Shown: positions 7,875 through 18,622, counted from the first letter of the stretch. The stretch is 60,853 bases of DNA from Alphaproteobacteria bacterium (GCA_009693835.1 SHWM01000005.1:1-60853); one strand, 5' to 3'. Translations and numbers: made by a program. Notes: generated by a model from the letters alone, not told the origin.

Positions 7875-9053
7875 ATGAGCCAGATCAAGTTGCGCCACGG
7901 AATTTTTCTAGCCCCGTTTCATCCGGTTGACACCGACCCGACGCTCGCGTTGCAACGCGATCTGCAACTTGTCGAATGGCTGGATGAACTGGGCTATGAA
8001 GAAGCTTGGATAGGCGAGCATCACTCGGCGGGCTTCGAGATCATCGCTTCGCCCGAACTGTTCATCGCCGCCGCCGCCGAAAGGACGAAACGTATCCGTC
8101 TGGGCACCGGTGTCGTGTCGCTGCCCTATCATCAGCCGCTGATGGTGGCCAACCGGATCATTCAGCTTGATCACCAGACCAAGGGGCGCATCATGTTCGG
8201 CGCGGGGCCGGGCCTGCTGCCGTCCGACGCCAATATGCTGGGCATTGATCCCTCCACGCAGCGCGACCGCATGGCGCAGGCGCTGGATGTCATTTTGCGC
8301 CTGTTCAGGGGCGAGACGGTCACTGAAAAAACTGAATGGTACACGCTTAACAATGCCCGTGTGCATTTGCTGCCCTATTCCAAGCCCTATCCGGAAATGG
8401 CGGTGGCCAGCGCCTTCACGCCTTCGGGCGGGCGCATGGCCGGCAAATATGATCTGGGCATGCTGTGTTTTGCCGCGACCCAGGCCGGTGGTTTCGATGT
8501 GCTGGCCTTCAACTGGAAGGTTGCCAACGACATTTCGCAGGAATTGCGCGGCCGGCCGATGAACCCGGAAGTGTTGCGTCTTGTGGGCCCCGTGCATATT
8601 GCAGAAACCCGCGCTCAGGCGCGCGCAAATGTCGAATTTGGCATTCACAAATGGCGCGATTATTTCAGCCGCATCAACCCGCTGGGCGTACAGTCCGATA
8701 ATGGCAAGGATCCGGTCGAAGAAATGATCCGGACCGGCGCGGCGGTGATTGGAACGCCCGATGACGCCATTGCCCTGATCGAGCGGCTGCAAAAGGGGCA
8801 AGGCGGCGAGTTTGGCTGCTTCCTGCAGATGGCGCATAACTGGGCTGATTTTGACGCCACCAAAAAATCCTATGATCTGTGGCAGCGCCATGTTGCGTCG
8901 CATTTCCGCAGGGCCAATGCGAACCGCCAGGAATCCATCGAATGGGTAACGCGCGACGGGCGTGAGTTGATGGGGGGCGCCATGAAGGCCGCCAAGGAAA
9001 TGATCAACCGGCACGCCTCCGAACAGGCCGCAAAGACGAAGGTGGCGGAGTAA
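7875..9053 (+). CDS. Luciferase-like flavin-dependent oxidoreductase, copy 2
   Basis: A 392-residue tandem paralogue of the preceding enzyme, with the same landmarks: HGIFLAPFHPVDTDP, WIGEHHSAGFE, IRLGTGVVSLPYHQPL, GAGPGLLPSD, IDPSTQRDRM and a C-terminal AAKTKVAE. The leader (AGGGAGCCCTGTC before ATG) matches that of copy 1. The two copies differ most around residues 210-225 (LCFAATQAGGFDVLAFN against LCLTATEVQGMDALDYN) and in the loop near residue 275 (GVQSDNGKDP against GREGAPPPGTPTDP), regions expected near the substrate pocket, so divergence in specificity is possible. A BVMO gene follows after 165 bases on the same strand. Confidence 0.85.
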   Translation: MSQIKLRHGIFLAPFHPVDTDPTLALQRDLQLVEWLDELGYEEAWIGEHHSAGFEIIASPELFIAAAAERTKRIRLGTGVVSLPYHQPLMVANRIIQLDHQTKGRIMFGAGPGLLPSDANMLGIDPSTQRDRMAQALDVILRLFRGETVTEKTEWYTLNNARVHLLPYSKPYPEMAVASAFTPSGGRMAGKYDLGMLCFAATQAGGFDVLAFNWKVANDISQELRGRPMNPEVLRLVGPVHIAETRAQARANVEFGIHKWRDYFSRINPLGVQSDNGKDPVEEMIRTGAAVIGTPDDAIALIERLQKGQGGEFGCFLQMAHNWADFDATKKSYDLWQRHVASHFRRANANRQESIEWVTRDGRELMGGAMKAAKEMINRHASEQAAKTKVAE

Positions 9054-9218
9054 CCACTCCGCCATGCATGGGTTTATTTTCCGGGGCCTCCACGCAGAAC
9101 TTGCGCTTGTGAACGGGTTCCAATAAACTATGGTAAGAGATTATTCAGCGGCCCCTTACGCACTGGAGATGCGCCGCGCCCGACGACTGTATTAAAACAC
9201 TAAAACTGGAGAGAGAGC

Positions 9219-11021
9219 ATGGAGAAGTCCCAGGAAAAACCCACGGATAAGACGGCGGATATAGCTGAGCTCGCGCGCGGCCAACTCTATAAAACACCGG
9301 CCACGGCAGAAAAACCGCAGGAATATTATGAGGCTATCAAGCGCAAATTCTCCGAGGAGCGCGATCTGCGTGTGAAATATAAACCCTCCGGCACCGGGGA
9401 ATATATTTATGAACTGGAGGGTAATCTGGCCCGGTATGAGGTCGATACCTATGCCCCTCCGCCCAAGGCGCGCGACCCGCTGGTCGACACCGTAGAAGTG
9501 CTGTTCATCGGTGGCGGCTTTTCGGCGCTGCTTGCTTCCGCCAAGCTGCGCGAACATGGCGTGGACAGCATCCGTATCGTGGAACGCGGCGCGGATGTCG
9601 GCGGCACCTGGTACTGGAACCGCTATCCTGGCATCGCCTGTGACGTGGTGTCGTATGATTATCTGCCGCTGCTGGACGAAATGAACTATGTGCCCAGAGA
9701 CCATTACGCCAAGGGCGACGAGATTTTCGCGCATTGCCGCGCGATTGCCGAAAAATATGATCTGTACGGACTAGCCGTGTTTCAAACCACCGTCATCTCC
9801 ACTGTCTGGAGTGACACCGAGCAATTATGGACTATCAAAACAGATCGCGGCGACGTCATGAAGACACGTTTTGTGGTTTGCGCCAATGGCCCGATGTCCA
9901 AGCCCAAGCTGGCGAAGATCGACGGCATTGAAGACTTTAAGGGTCATTCCTTTCATTCTTCACGCTGGGATTACGCCTATACCAATCAGGATCTTTCCGG
10001 TCTGGAAGACAAGGTCGTGGGCATCATCGGCACGGGAGCAACCGCCGTACAGGCCGTTCCCAAACTGGGTGCCGCCGTGAAAGAACTCTACGTTTTCCAG
10101 CGTACGCCATCCTCCATCGATTTCCGCAGCGACTGGCCGACCGATCCCAACTGGGCGCGCAAGCTGAAACCCGGCTGGCAGGCGCAGCGCCGTGAACGGA
10201 CGCTGATGGCCACCAATGAAACAGAAGATCAGAAGGTGAAAAGAGCCGCCATTTCCCAGGAGGAAAAGGTCCGCAAGCAGGAGAATGCCAACATCGACGC
10301 CATGATGCGCATCCATCGGCGCATCGAGCACGAGGTAAAAGACCCGGCAACGGCGGAAGCGCTGAAACCCTGGTATATGCTGATGTGCAAGCGGCCCTGC
10401 TTCCACGAAGACTATCTGGCGACCTTCAACCGGCCCAACGTGCATCTGATCGATACGCACGGCAAGGGCATCCACCGGATCACGGAAAAAGGACCAGAGT
10501 TCGAGGGCAAGGTTTACGAAGTGGATGTGCTGATCTACGCCACCGGTTTCGATGTGCAGAAAACCGGCATCTATAATCAGATCGTGGGCGAGAACGGACT
10601 TGAGATAAATGATAAGTACAAGGATGGCATCCGCACCATGTTCGGTGTGCACTCGCACGGCTATCCCAATATGTTCATCATGGCGGGCTATCAGGCCTCC
10701 TTCCAGTTCAACCTGACCGATATGCTGTATGCGCAGGGCGAACATATTGCCGCCTGTGTCGACTATACCCGCGAACATGGCTACGCCACGCTGGAGGTCA
10801 CGCCGGAGGCGGAAGAGTGGTGGGTGCAGGAAGTGATCAAATTCCGCGGCAAGACGGATCGCAACAAGGACTGCACGCCCGGCTATTACAATTTCGAGGG
10901 TGAGTTCAACCGCCGCCAGGACGGAACCTATAATGGCGGCTTCTATCAATATGTGGCGCACACCAAAGAGGTACAGGCGCAGATGGAAAAATATTTCGCC
11001 TTCAAAAACCGGAACAACTGA
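9219..11021 (+). CDS. Baeyer-Villiger-type flavoprotein monooxygenase, paralogue A
   Basis: A 600-residue NAD(P)H/FAD enzyme expected to insert oxygen next to a ketone, forming an ester or lactone. An ~90-residue N-terminal extension (YKTPATAEKPQEYYEAIKRK...) precedes the FAD site VLFIGGGFSALLASAKLRE (~93-111). GGTWYWNRYPGIACDV is typical of class B flavin monooxygenases. The BVMO fingerprint FxGxxxHxxxW is present as FKGHSFHSSRWD (~240-251), followed by the NADPH site VVGIIGTGATAVQAVP (~267-282) and IYATGFD. The ATG follows GGAGAGAGAG. A second gene at 39485 encodes a protein of identical length and organisation. A bidirectional terminator follows at 11041. LLM and SRPBCC neighbours suggest a shared oxidative pathway (inference). 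Confidence 0.9.
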   Translation: MEKSQEKPTDKTADIAELARGQLYKTPATAEKPQEYYEAIKRKFSEERDLRVKYKPSGTGEYIYELEGNLARYEVDTYAPPPKARDPLVDTVEVLFIGGGFSALLASAKLREHGVDSIRIVERGADVGGTWYWNRYPGIACDVVSYDYLPLLDEMNYVPRDHYAKGDEIFAHCRAIAEKYDLYGLAVFQTTVISTVWSDTEQLWTIKTDRGDVMKTRFVVCANGPMSKPKLAKIDGIEDFKGHSFHSSRWDYAYTNQDLSGLEDKVVGIIGTGATAVQAVPKLGAAVKELYVFQRTPSSIDFRSDWPTDPNWARKLKPGWQAQRRERTLMATNETEDQKVKRAAISQEEKVRKQENANIDAMMRIHRRIEHEVKDPATAEALKPWYMLMCKRPCFHEDYLATFNRPNVHLIDTHGKGIHRITEKGPEFEGKVYEVDVLIYATGFDVQKTGIYNQIVGENGLEINDKYKDGIRTMFGVHSHGYPNMFIMAGYQASFQFNLTDMLYAQGEHIAACVDYTREHGYATLEVTPEAEEWWVQEVIKFRGKTDRNKDCTPGYYNFEGEFNRRQDGTYNGGFYQYVAHTKEVQAQMEKYFAFKNRNN

Positions 11022-11040
11022 GCCACGCTTCCTCGGTCAC

Positions 11041-11082
11041 AAAAATAGGCCAGGATCATCACGATCCTGGCCTATTTTTTTT
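11041..11082. terminator. Bidirectional intrinsic terminator
   Basis: AATAGGCCAGGATC (11044-11057) pairs perfectly with GATCCTGGCCTATT (11063-11076). It is flanked by an A-run on the left and a T-run of eight on the right, so it can end transcripts from both the BVMO gene and the convergent gene at 11108-11788. Confidence 0.9.
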
Positions 11083-11107
11083 GCCATCCGACGACGGGCT
11101 AAATCCT

Positions 11108-11788
11108 TTAATGCGAAACCATCGCCTCTTCGCCGGTTACGCCGCCACACCCCGCCAGCTGCGCCGTCAGTTGCGCAATGCGCGCGGCGCGGCGGTCCCT
11201 TTCCGCATTGGACTTGCATAATTCGCTCAGGATGGTGTGGCCCCAGGCAACATGCTTGCGGGTCTTGCGGACAATATCCTCCAGCAGCTCGATGGTCGGG
11301 GCGTCACAAATCTGATCGGTCTCGGAATTGAACTTTTCATAGACCCGGATCAGGTGCGGCTTCAGCACATCAAATACGCCCGTAAGCTTTTCAATGGTCT
11401 GATCCGGGCGCTCGGGGGCCGAAATTTCCTGAATAAAACTGGCAAAGCCCTGATTGGCGGGCTGCGAACCCTGCTGGCCCACCCGGGTGCCACAGCGTAA
11501 TTCCGGCAGCCGTTTGCCAAGCGTGTCCGCCGCCACGGCGCCATCCCAGATGATTTTTCCCAGACCTGTCTTGACCGGCAATTCCGGAACGGTCGCTACC
11601 CAGCCGCCCAGGATCATCATCGTCCACTCTTCGGCGTAACGCCAGTTGCGCACCCGCAAGGCGACGGCCTCCACGTCAAAGCGGCCATGCAGCCGGCGCA
11701 GATCGGCCGGGATATCAAACGCGGAATAGGGCGCAAAGCTGGTGCGTTCACCCTTTCCGGAGCCGGGATAGAGGCGTGTTTCGGTCAT
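11108..11788 (-). CDS. Unknown protein paired with a ferritin-like gene
   Basis: A 226-residue cytoplasmic protein that I do not recognise with certainty. It starts at an ATG preceded by AGGAGA and lies 19 bases downstream of the DUF455 gene on the same strand, so the two are surely one operon. The segment WRYAEEWTMMILGGWV...KIIWDGAVAADTLGKRLPELR (~48-100) has the helical rhythm of ferritin-like bundles and ends in the R-x-P-E-L-R pattern I associate with such proteins, but the metal-ligand His expected in the second helix is absent. The C-terminal half is helical and charged (LLEDIVRKTRKHVAWGHTIL). It may be a metal-free partner of the DUF455 protein (inference). Confidence 0.55.
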   Translation of the reverse strand: MTETRLYPGSGKGERTSFAPYSAFDIPADLRRLHGRFDVEAVALRVRNWRYAEEWTMMILGGWVATVPELPVKTGLGKIIWDGAVAADTLGKRLPELRCGTRVGQQGSQPANQGFASFIQEISAPERPDQTIEKLTGVFDVLKPHLIRVYEKFNSETDQICDAPTIELLEDIVRKTRKHVAWGHTILSELCKSNAERDRRAARIAQLTAQLAGCGGVTGEEAMVSH

Positions 11789-11807
11789 TCAGATTCTCCT
11801 TGCTCTC

Positions 11808-12773
11808 CTACTCCGCCCCACTCTGCCCTGCTGAGGCCTGCGCCTTGCGCGCCTCATGGCGTTCGCGCAAAATGACCAGCGCCTTTTGCAGCGTGTCCTT
11901 GCTGGGGCCGCCCGCGCTCAGCGTGGCGATTTCATCAATCTCTTCCTTAGTGAAGCCTGCGTCCAGACGGTCCTGCACGGCAATCTGGATGGCCGCATCC
12001 GGGCTCGCGCTGCGCGCGCCGCCAAGGCTGAAGCGCCGGTCGACCTCGCGGCGGAAATCCTGCGTCCGCGCGAAATGTTCCGGATCGTTGCGGGTAAATT
12101 CCTTGACCCATTCACTGCCAAACCGCACATGGGTGATTTCATCAGCCAGAACGAAATCCATCGCCTGCGTCATGGTCTCGTCCCTGGCTGCCACACCATA
12201 CCGCATCATGTCACGGAACACGTCACAGGCCAGCCCCTCAAGCCCGCGATTGACGCCCGCCACCCGCATGGCCGGGTCTTCCGAGCAGGCGGCTTCAAAC
12301 AGAAACGTGCTTTCAGGATACATGCCTATTTCGCCGCCCACATGCTGCAGCAGTTTTTCCTGTATCTGCACGTGACGGGCTTCATCCCATGCCTGCCGCG
12401 CCATGTTCATCTTGAATTCCCAGGGCGCATCGGGAAAATCCCACAACGACCGCGCCGCGCCTTCAAGGGCCTGCATTTCACCCACCAGAATGCCATGCAC
12501 CCGCATCTGCAGCCGTTCCGTCAGTTTGGGGTCCCCGGCCAGGATCGGTTCGTTGATCACAACCAGCTGAAAAGCCGGGCCATACTCCTCATATAAAGGT
12601 TCGGCCGCCGTGCCGCGAACGGATGCCTCGATAATTGGATCAAATTTCTCGATCACGTCCACCACCGTGTCCACATCGTCCGGAAGCATGGCCAGCAGGT
12701 TGTTGGCGGCGCTATCCTGACGCACAAAGCGGCTGTCGCGGGCCAGTTCGTCGAAGTGAATGAAGCGTTTCAT
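11808..12773 (-). CDS. Ferritin-like DUF455 protein
   Basis: A 321-residue helical protein with carboxylate-bridged di-iron ligand spacing: Glu99/Glu104 in GEMQALEG, then Glu131-x-x-His134 in DEARHVQI, Glu179 in RGLEGLA, and Glu212-x-x-His215 in DEITHVRFG. This is the ferritin-like/DUF455 arrangement; family members are linked to tRNA or small-molecule hydroxylation, but the substrate here is unknown. The start is ATG 12773, preceded by GGGAGAGCC; an upstream in-frame extension begins at 12851 but has no ribosome binding site. The C-terminus is Ala/Lys-rich and probably disordered. It is co-transcribed with the unknown 226-residue protein. A di-iron oxygenase next to LLM and BVMO genes could act in the same pathway (inference). 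Confidence 0.75.
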   Translation of the reverse strand: MKRFIHFDELARDSRFVRQDSAANNLLAMLPDDVDTVVDVIEKFDPIIEASVRGTAAEPLYEEYGPAFQLVVINEPILAGDPKLTERLQMRVHGILVGEMQALEGAARSLWDFPDAPWEFKMNMARQAWDEARHVQIQEKLLQHVGGEIGMYPESTFLFEAACSEDPAMRVAGVNRGLEGLACDVFRDMMRYGVAARDETMTQAMDFVLADEITHVRFGSEWVKEFTRNDPEHFARTQDFRREVDRRFSLGGARSASPDAAIQIAVQDRLDAGFTKEEIDEIATLSAGGPSKDTLQKALVILRERHEARKAQASAGQSGAE

Positions 12774-13026
12774 GGGGCTCTCCCGACATATTTTTGTTGG
12801 GTCTCTCAATTTCACAAAACTATAGTCAAAAAGAGATTTAATTACTAACAAAACAGTATGTAGATGCCTTTTTATTTAAAATGTGATCTTTCTTAAATTT
12901 TTCAATAACCTCATTCGGCACAAGTAAAAAGGCGGTTTCGTGCGGGAAATGGGTAATCTGGCGAAGCCTTGGCTGACAAGCGGTACGGGCTGGATTTGGC
13001 GGAGGTAAAAGCCCTATATAGGCTCC

Positions 13027-13890
13027 ATGAGCGGCGTTTCCTTCTTCAAGATGCACGGGCTGGGCAATGATTTTGTCATCATTGATCTGCGCCGGCAACA
13101 ACTTGCCCTTGATTCGTCCAGGGTCCAGCGGATCACGGACCGGCATCGGGGTGTAGGGGCGGATATGCTGATCACCCTGGAACCGCCGCGCGATCCGCGC
13201 GCCGGCATCTTCATGGGCATTCACAATGCCGATGGCAGCGAGGTTGACGCCTGCGGCAACGCCACCCGCTGTGTCGCGCGTTTGCTGATGAAAGAATCCG
13301 GCCAACGGCATACGGTGATTGAAACCGGGGCCGGGCTGCTGCAATGCTGGGCTGCAGCAGGGGGGCTGATCACGGTCGATATGGGCGCGCCGAAATTTGA
13401 ATGGGAGGCTATTCCTCTCGCGGAGCGGATGGACACGCGCGGCATTGATATCAAGATCGGACCGATTGATAATCCGGTTCTGGCCTTTCCTTCAGTCGTC
13501 AATGTGGGCAATCCCCACTGCGTGTTCTTTGTGCCAGATATTGCCGCACACGATCCGTCCCGCATCGGGCCTCTGGTTGAAAACCATATGCTGTTTCCCG
13601 AACGGACCAATGTGGGCTTTGCCCAAATCCGCGCCCGCAATGACATCCGCCTGCGCGTGTGGGAACGCGGCGTGGGCGCCACCCAGGCCTGCGGCACGGC
13701 TGCCTGCGCGGTCGTGGCGGCCGGGGCCCGCAAGGGTAAAAATCTTACCGACCGCAAGGCGCGGGTGGAACTGGATGGCGGAATACTTGAAATCGACTGG
13801 CGCGAGGCGGACGATCACATCTATATGACCGGTCCCGCCGCGCATTCCTTTCAGGGAACGCTGGATGCTGAATTGCTGGCCCCATCATGA
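13027..13890 (+). CDS. dapF: Diaminopimelate epimerase
   Basis: Interconverts LL- and meso-diaminopimelate for lysine and peptidoglycan synthesis, in the cytoplasm, without a cofactor. The protein has 287 residues, normal for the family. Signatures are KMHGLGNDFVIID at the N-terminus, NADGSEVDACGNATR with catalytic Cys76, and ATQACGTAACA with the second catalytic Cys222, plus VNVGNPHCVFF. The stop overlaps the start of mtaB by 4 bases (ATGA), so translation is coupled. The dapF-mtaB-ftsY order is common in Alphaproteobacteria. The 253-base upstream gap is AT-rich and presumably carries the promoter. Confidence 0.97.
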   Translation: MSGVSFFKMHGLGNDFVIIDLRRQQLALDSSRVQRITDRHRGVGADMLITLEPPRDPRAGIFMGIHNADGSEVDACGNATRCVARLLMKESGQRHTVIETGAGLLQCWAAAGGLITVDMGAPKFEWEAIPLAERMDTRGIDIKIGPIDNPVLAFPSVVNVGNPHCVFFVPDIAAHDPSRIGPLVENHMLFPERTNVGFAQIRARNDIRLRVWERGVGATQACGTAACAVVAAGARKGKNLTDRKARVELDGGILEIDWREADDHIYMTGPAAHSFQGTLDAELLAPS

Positions 13891-15164
13891 GCGGCACACA
13901 GGTCATTAATTTCGGCTGCCGCCTCAATCAGTATGAGGCCGAACTGATGCGCGTGCGCGCGATGGAGGCGGGGCTAGAGAACGCCATCATCATCAATAGC
14001 TGCGCGGTCACGGCAGAAGCCACCCGGCAGGCCCGGCAAGCCGTGCGCAAGGCGCGCCGTGAGCAGCCAGGCGCGCGCATCATTGTCACCGGGTGCGCCG
14101 CACAGATTGAACCGCAACGGTTTGCGGACATGCCAGAAGTAGATGTGGTGCTGGGCAATATCGAAAAGCTTCAATCGGCCAGCTACGCCACACACGGCCT
14201 GCGCAATGACTTTGGCGCGGCTGACGGCGAACGCGTGCGCGTCAACGATATCATGTCGGTGCGGGAAACGGCTGGGCATCTGATCGAGGGGCTGGAAGGA
14301 AGGGCTCGCGCCTTTGTGCAAATCCAGAACGGCTGTGATCACCGGTGCAGTTTCTGCATCATCCCTTTTGGCCGCGGTAATTCACGCAGCGTACCGGCAG
14401 GCGAGGTGGTGGCGCAAATCCGGCGTCTGACCGCCAATGGGTATCTTGAGGTTGTATTAACGGGTGTCGACATCACTTCCTATGGCGCAGATCTGCCCGG
14501 GCGCGCCAGTCTCGGCAGCCTCGTGTCACAAATTCTGAAACATGTGCCAGAACTTGTGCGGTTACGGCTTTCGTCGCTGGACGTTATTGAGCTGGATGAG
14601 GCCCTGTTTCGGGCGATCGGCGAAGAAAAGCGCCTGATGCCGCATCTGCATCTTTCGCTTCAGTCCGGCGACGACATGATTCTGAAACGCATGAAGCGCC
14701 GCCATTCACGCCAGGACGCCATCGCCCTAGCCGAGCGTCTGCGAAATATGCGTCCTGATATGGTGCTGGGGGCGGATCTGATCGCGGGCTTTCCGACCGA
14801 GAGCGAGGCGATGTTTGAGAATAGCCTGCGCCTGATCGAGGACTGCGATCTGACCTATCTGCATGTATTTCCCTACTCCGCCCGTGCGGGAACGCCTGCC
14901 GCACGCATGCCGCAGGTCCCTGGCGCGGTACGCAAGGCGCGGGCCGCCAGATTACGTCTTGCCGGTGATCAGGCCGTGCAACGGCATCTGCAACGCCTGA
15001 TCGGCGCCAGCCAGATAATCCTGATGGAAACGGACACCTGCGGACGGACCGAGTGTTACACCGAAGTTGAACTGGATCAGCCCTGTCCTTCTGGCGGCCT
15101 GGCGACGGTGAAAGTGACCGGCATTGCAGGCAGGCGGCTGACAGGCGCGAGAGTGTCCTGCTGA
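13887..15164 (+). CDS. mtaB: tRNA t6A37 methylthiotransferase
   Basis: A radical-SAM enzyme that adds a methylthio group to t6A37 of tRNAs reading ANN codons. It has 425 residues. The N-terminal UPF0004 domain supplies Cys11 (NFGCRLNQ), Cys39 (NSCAVT) and the Cys of VTGCAAQ for the auxiliary 4Fe-4S cluster. The radical SAM motif CDHRCSFC lies at ~150, followed by RGNSRSVPAGEVV, VVLTGVDITSYG and HLSLQSGDD. A C-terminal TRAM-like segment follows. It overlaps dapF by ATGA and touches ftsY at one base (TGATG), so the three genes form one operon. Confidence 0.95.
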   Translation: MSGTQVINFGCRLNQYEAELMRVRAMEAGLENAIIINSCAVTAEATRQARQAVRKARREQPGARIIVTGCAAQIEPQRFADMPEVDVVLGNIEKLQSASYATHGLRNDFGAADGERVRVNDIMSVRETAGHLIEGLEGRARAFVQIQNGCDHRCSFCIIPFGRGNSRSVPAGEVVAQIRRLTANGYLEVVLTGVDITSYGADLPGRASLGSLVSQILKHVPELVRLRLSSLDVIELDEALFRAIGEEKRLMPHLHLSLQSGDDMILKRMKRRHSRQDAIALAERLRNMRPDMVLGADLIAGFPTESEAMFENSLRLIEDCDLTYLHVFPYSARAGTPAARMPQVPGAVRKARAARLRLAGDQAVQRHLQRLIGASQIILMETDTCGRTECYTEVELDQPCPSGGLATVKVTGIAGRRLTGARVSC

Positions 15165-16183
15165 TGCGCCTGCCCTGGAGCCGGAAGAAAGATGCAGAGG
15201 CGGCCGCACAACCGTCTGCGGTGGTCGGATCAGAGCCGCTACAAGCCCCCCAGACAGACAATAAGGGCTGGCTCGCCCGGTTAAGGCAGGGGATGAGCCG
15301 TTCGGCCAGCGCACTTACGGATGGTGTCGCCGGAATATTTACAAAAGCCAAGCTGGTTTCGGCCACTCTGGAGGAACTAGAGGATTTACTCATCCAGTCC
15401 GATCTGGGTGCCGATGTTGCAATGGAAATCAGCGCCCAGCTTGGCCGGGAACGGCTTGACCGTGATATTTCAGCCGCCGAAGTCCGCGATTTTCTGGCCC
15501 GACGCATTGCCGATATTCTGCGCCCCTACGCGCGGCCGCTGGAGATTGACCGCACCCGGAAACCCTTCGTCGTTCTGGTCACCGGGGTGAATGGAACCGG
15601 CAAGACGACCACCATCGGCAAGCTGGCCTATTGGCTGGGCGATGAAGGCTACAAAGTGATGCTCGCCGCGGGCGATACGTTTCGCGCCGCCGCTATTGAA
15701 CAGTTGCAAATCTGGGGCGAGCGCGCCGGTGCGCCCGTCATCGCCGGCACTCAGGGAAGCGATGCGTCAGGATTAGTCTATACGGCATTGACTGAGGCGC
15801 GCACCGCAGGCGCTGATGTGCTGCTGATCGATACCGCAGGCCGGTTGCAGAACAAGGCCGGACTGATGGAGGAATTGCGCAAGATCAACCGGGTGATCGC
15901 CAAACTGGACAGCACAGCGCCGCATGCAGTGTTGCTGGTGCTGGACGCGACCACTGGTCAAAATGTCCTTTCCCAGATAGAGGCGTTTAGCGAGGCGGCC
16001 AAAGTCAGCGGTTTGGTCATGACGAAACTTGATGGCACCGCGCGCGGCGGCATACTGGTGGCGGCCGCCCGCAAATTTGGCCTGCCGGTGCATGCGATCG
16101 GGATCGGTGAGGGCCTTCAGGATCTGCGTCCCTTTGACCCAGATTCATTCGCCCGCGCCATAACTGGCGCCGGCGAGCCCTGA
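15164..16183 (+). CDS. ftsY: Signal recognition particle receptor FtsY
   Basis: The SRP receptor GTPase, which docks ribosome-SRP complexes at the membrane translocon. It has 339 residues. A short basic/Ala-rich N-terminal region (RLPWSRKKDAEAAAQ) replaces the long acidic A-domain of enterobacteria. The N domain includes LEELEDLLIQSDLG. The G domain has G1 GVNGTGKTTT (141-150), AAGDTFRAAAIEQL, DTAGR and TKLDGTARGG, ending in GIGEGLQDLRPFD. The G1 Thr where many homologues have Val is minor. Final gene of the dapF operon. Confidence 0.97.
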   Translation: MRLPWSRKKDAEAAAQPSAVVGSEPLQAPQTDNKGWLARLRQGMSRSASALTDGVAGIFTKAKLVSATLEELEDLLIQSDLGADVAMEISAQLGRERLDRDISAAEVRDFLARRIADILRPYARPLEIDRTRKPFVVLVTGVNGTGKTTTIGKLAYWLGDEGYKVMLAAGDTFRAAAIEQLQIWGERAGAPVIAGTQGSDASGLVYTALTEARTAGADVLLIDTAGRLQNKAGLMEELRKINRVIAKLDSTAPHAVLLVLDATTGQNVLSQIEAFSEAAKVSGLVMTKLDGTARGGILVAAARKFGLPVHAIGIGEGLQDLRPFDPDSFARAITGAGEP

Positions 16184-16271
16184 TGTACGTATAATATAGA
16201 CTTATCAATGTGTTGGGAGAGTATTCCTGGTCCCGCCCTGTTGCGTCCCCTGTGTTCACCCTCACTTTTCT

Positions 16272-16300
16272 CTTGAAAGCCCGGGCGCAATGGCCTACAT
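16272..16300 (+). promoter_or_regulatory. Heat-shock (sigma-32 type) promoter candidate for groESL
   Basis: CTTGAAA (16272-16278) and CCTACAT (16294-16300) are 15 bases apart and fit the alphaproteobacterial sigma-32 consensus (CTTGAAA / CYTATNT) except for one base in the -10 element. The CIRCE operator begins 13 bases downstream, the usual arrangement. This is a pattern match, not proof of a start site. Confidence 0.5.
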
Positions 16301-16312
16301 CACCACCGGGCC

Positions 16313-16339
16313 TTAGCACTCACTTGTCCTGAGTGCTAA
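16313..16339. promoter_or_regulatory. CIRCE operator (HrcA site) of groESL
   Basis: TTAGCACTC-N9-GAGTGCTAA is an exact match to the CIRCE consensus (9-bp arms, 9-base spacer) and lies 79 bases before groES. HrcA is known to repress groESL through this element and to release it on heat shock. hrcA itself is not in the window. Confidence 0.97.
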
Positions 16340-16417
16340 AGAGGCCCTCCAACTATATTCAGAGAACCGAATTGGCGCACATTCAGTGTGGGGCCAACAA
16401 CTTGAGGGAGTTGCTCT

Positions 16418-16705
16418 ATGACATTTCGGCCGTTGCATGATCGGGTGCTGGCGCGGCGCGTTGAGGCGGATGAGAAAACGGCTGGCGGTCTAATTATTCC
16501 GGACACCGCCAAAGAAAAGCCGCAGGAAGGTGAAGTTATCGCCGTCGGCGCTGGCGCGCGCACTGAAAAAGGCGAGATTATCCCGGTCAGCGTGAAGAAA
16601 GGCGACCGCGTCCTGTTCGGAAAATATTCCGGAACGGAAGTGAAAATCAGTGGCGAGGAGCTGGTTATCCTCAAGGAAAGCGACATTCTGGGCGTGATCA
16701 ACTGA
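16418..16705 (+). CDS. groES: Co-chaperonin GroES
   Basis: The 95-residue lid of the GroEL chamber. Sequence signatures are [22 protein letters not shown] at the N-terminus, a mobile-loop segment ending in [28 protein letters not shown] [11 protein letters not shown], and [10 protein letters not shown] at the end. The ATG follows GAGGGAG. It is separated by 57 bases from groEL and controlled by the CIRCE site upstream. Confidence 0.98.
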   Translation: MTFRPLHDRVLARRVEADEKTAGGLIIPDTAKEKPQEGEVIAVGAGARTEKGEIIPVSVKKGDRVLFGKYSGTEVKISGEELVILKESDILGVIN

Positions 16706-18385
<1,680 letters not shown>

Positions 18386-18433
18386 TTAACCATCCCCTCC
18401 GGGGGGGACGGTCCCCCGATTACCGCAATTCAG

Positions 18434-18461
18434 ACGGCCCCTTCACGGGGCCGTTTTTTTG
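18434..18461 (+). terminator. Intrinsic terminator of groESL
   Basis: ACGGCCCC-TTCA-CGGGGCCGT forms a stem with a 4-base loop and runs into seven T residues. It lies ~50 bases after the groEL stop. A second G/C stem (GGGGGGGACGGTCCCCC, ~18401-18417) lies just before it without a T-run. Confidence 0.9.
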
Positions 18462-18622
18462 TGCGTGCGAAGGGCCACCGGTGTCAGGAACATTCCTGGC
18501 GCCTTTAGCAAACATTAACCGATGTTCAATAAAATGTTCGCTGATATGGCAGACCTGCAGTCTTCCGCGAAACGCAGCATGCGTTTCATCCTTGTTGTGC
18601 ACCAGGCAATGGCAAATATTTG

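Noticed and set aside
7908..9065. Long open frame on the minus strand opposite LLM copy 2 (385 codons)
   Set aside because: It lies wholly opposite a well-recognised gene, shows no known motif and is typical of the antisense frame of GC-rich coding DNA.
9960..10961. 333-codon minus-strand frame opposite BVMO A
   Set aside because: A shadow of the BVMO gene; a similar shadow (243 codons) occurs opposite BVMO B because the genes are paralogous.
16313..16339. Short spaced repeat as part of a CRISPR or attachment site
   Set aside because: It is an exact CIRCE operator in front of groES; no further repeats or spacers are present anywhere in the window.
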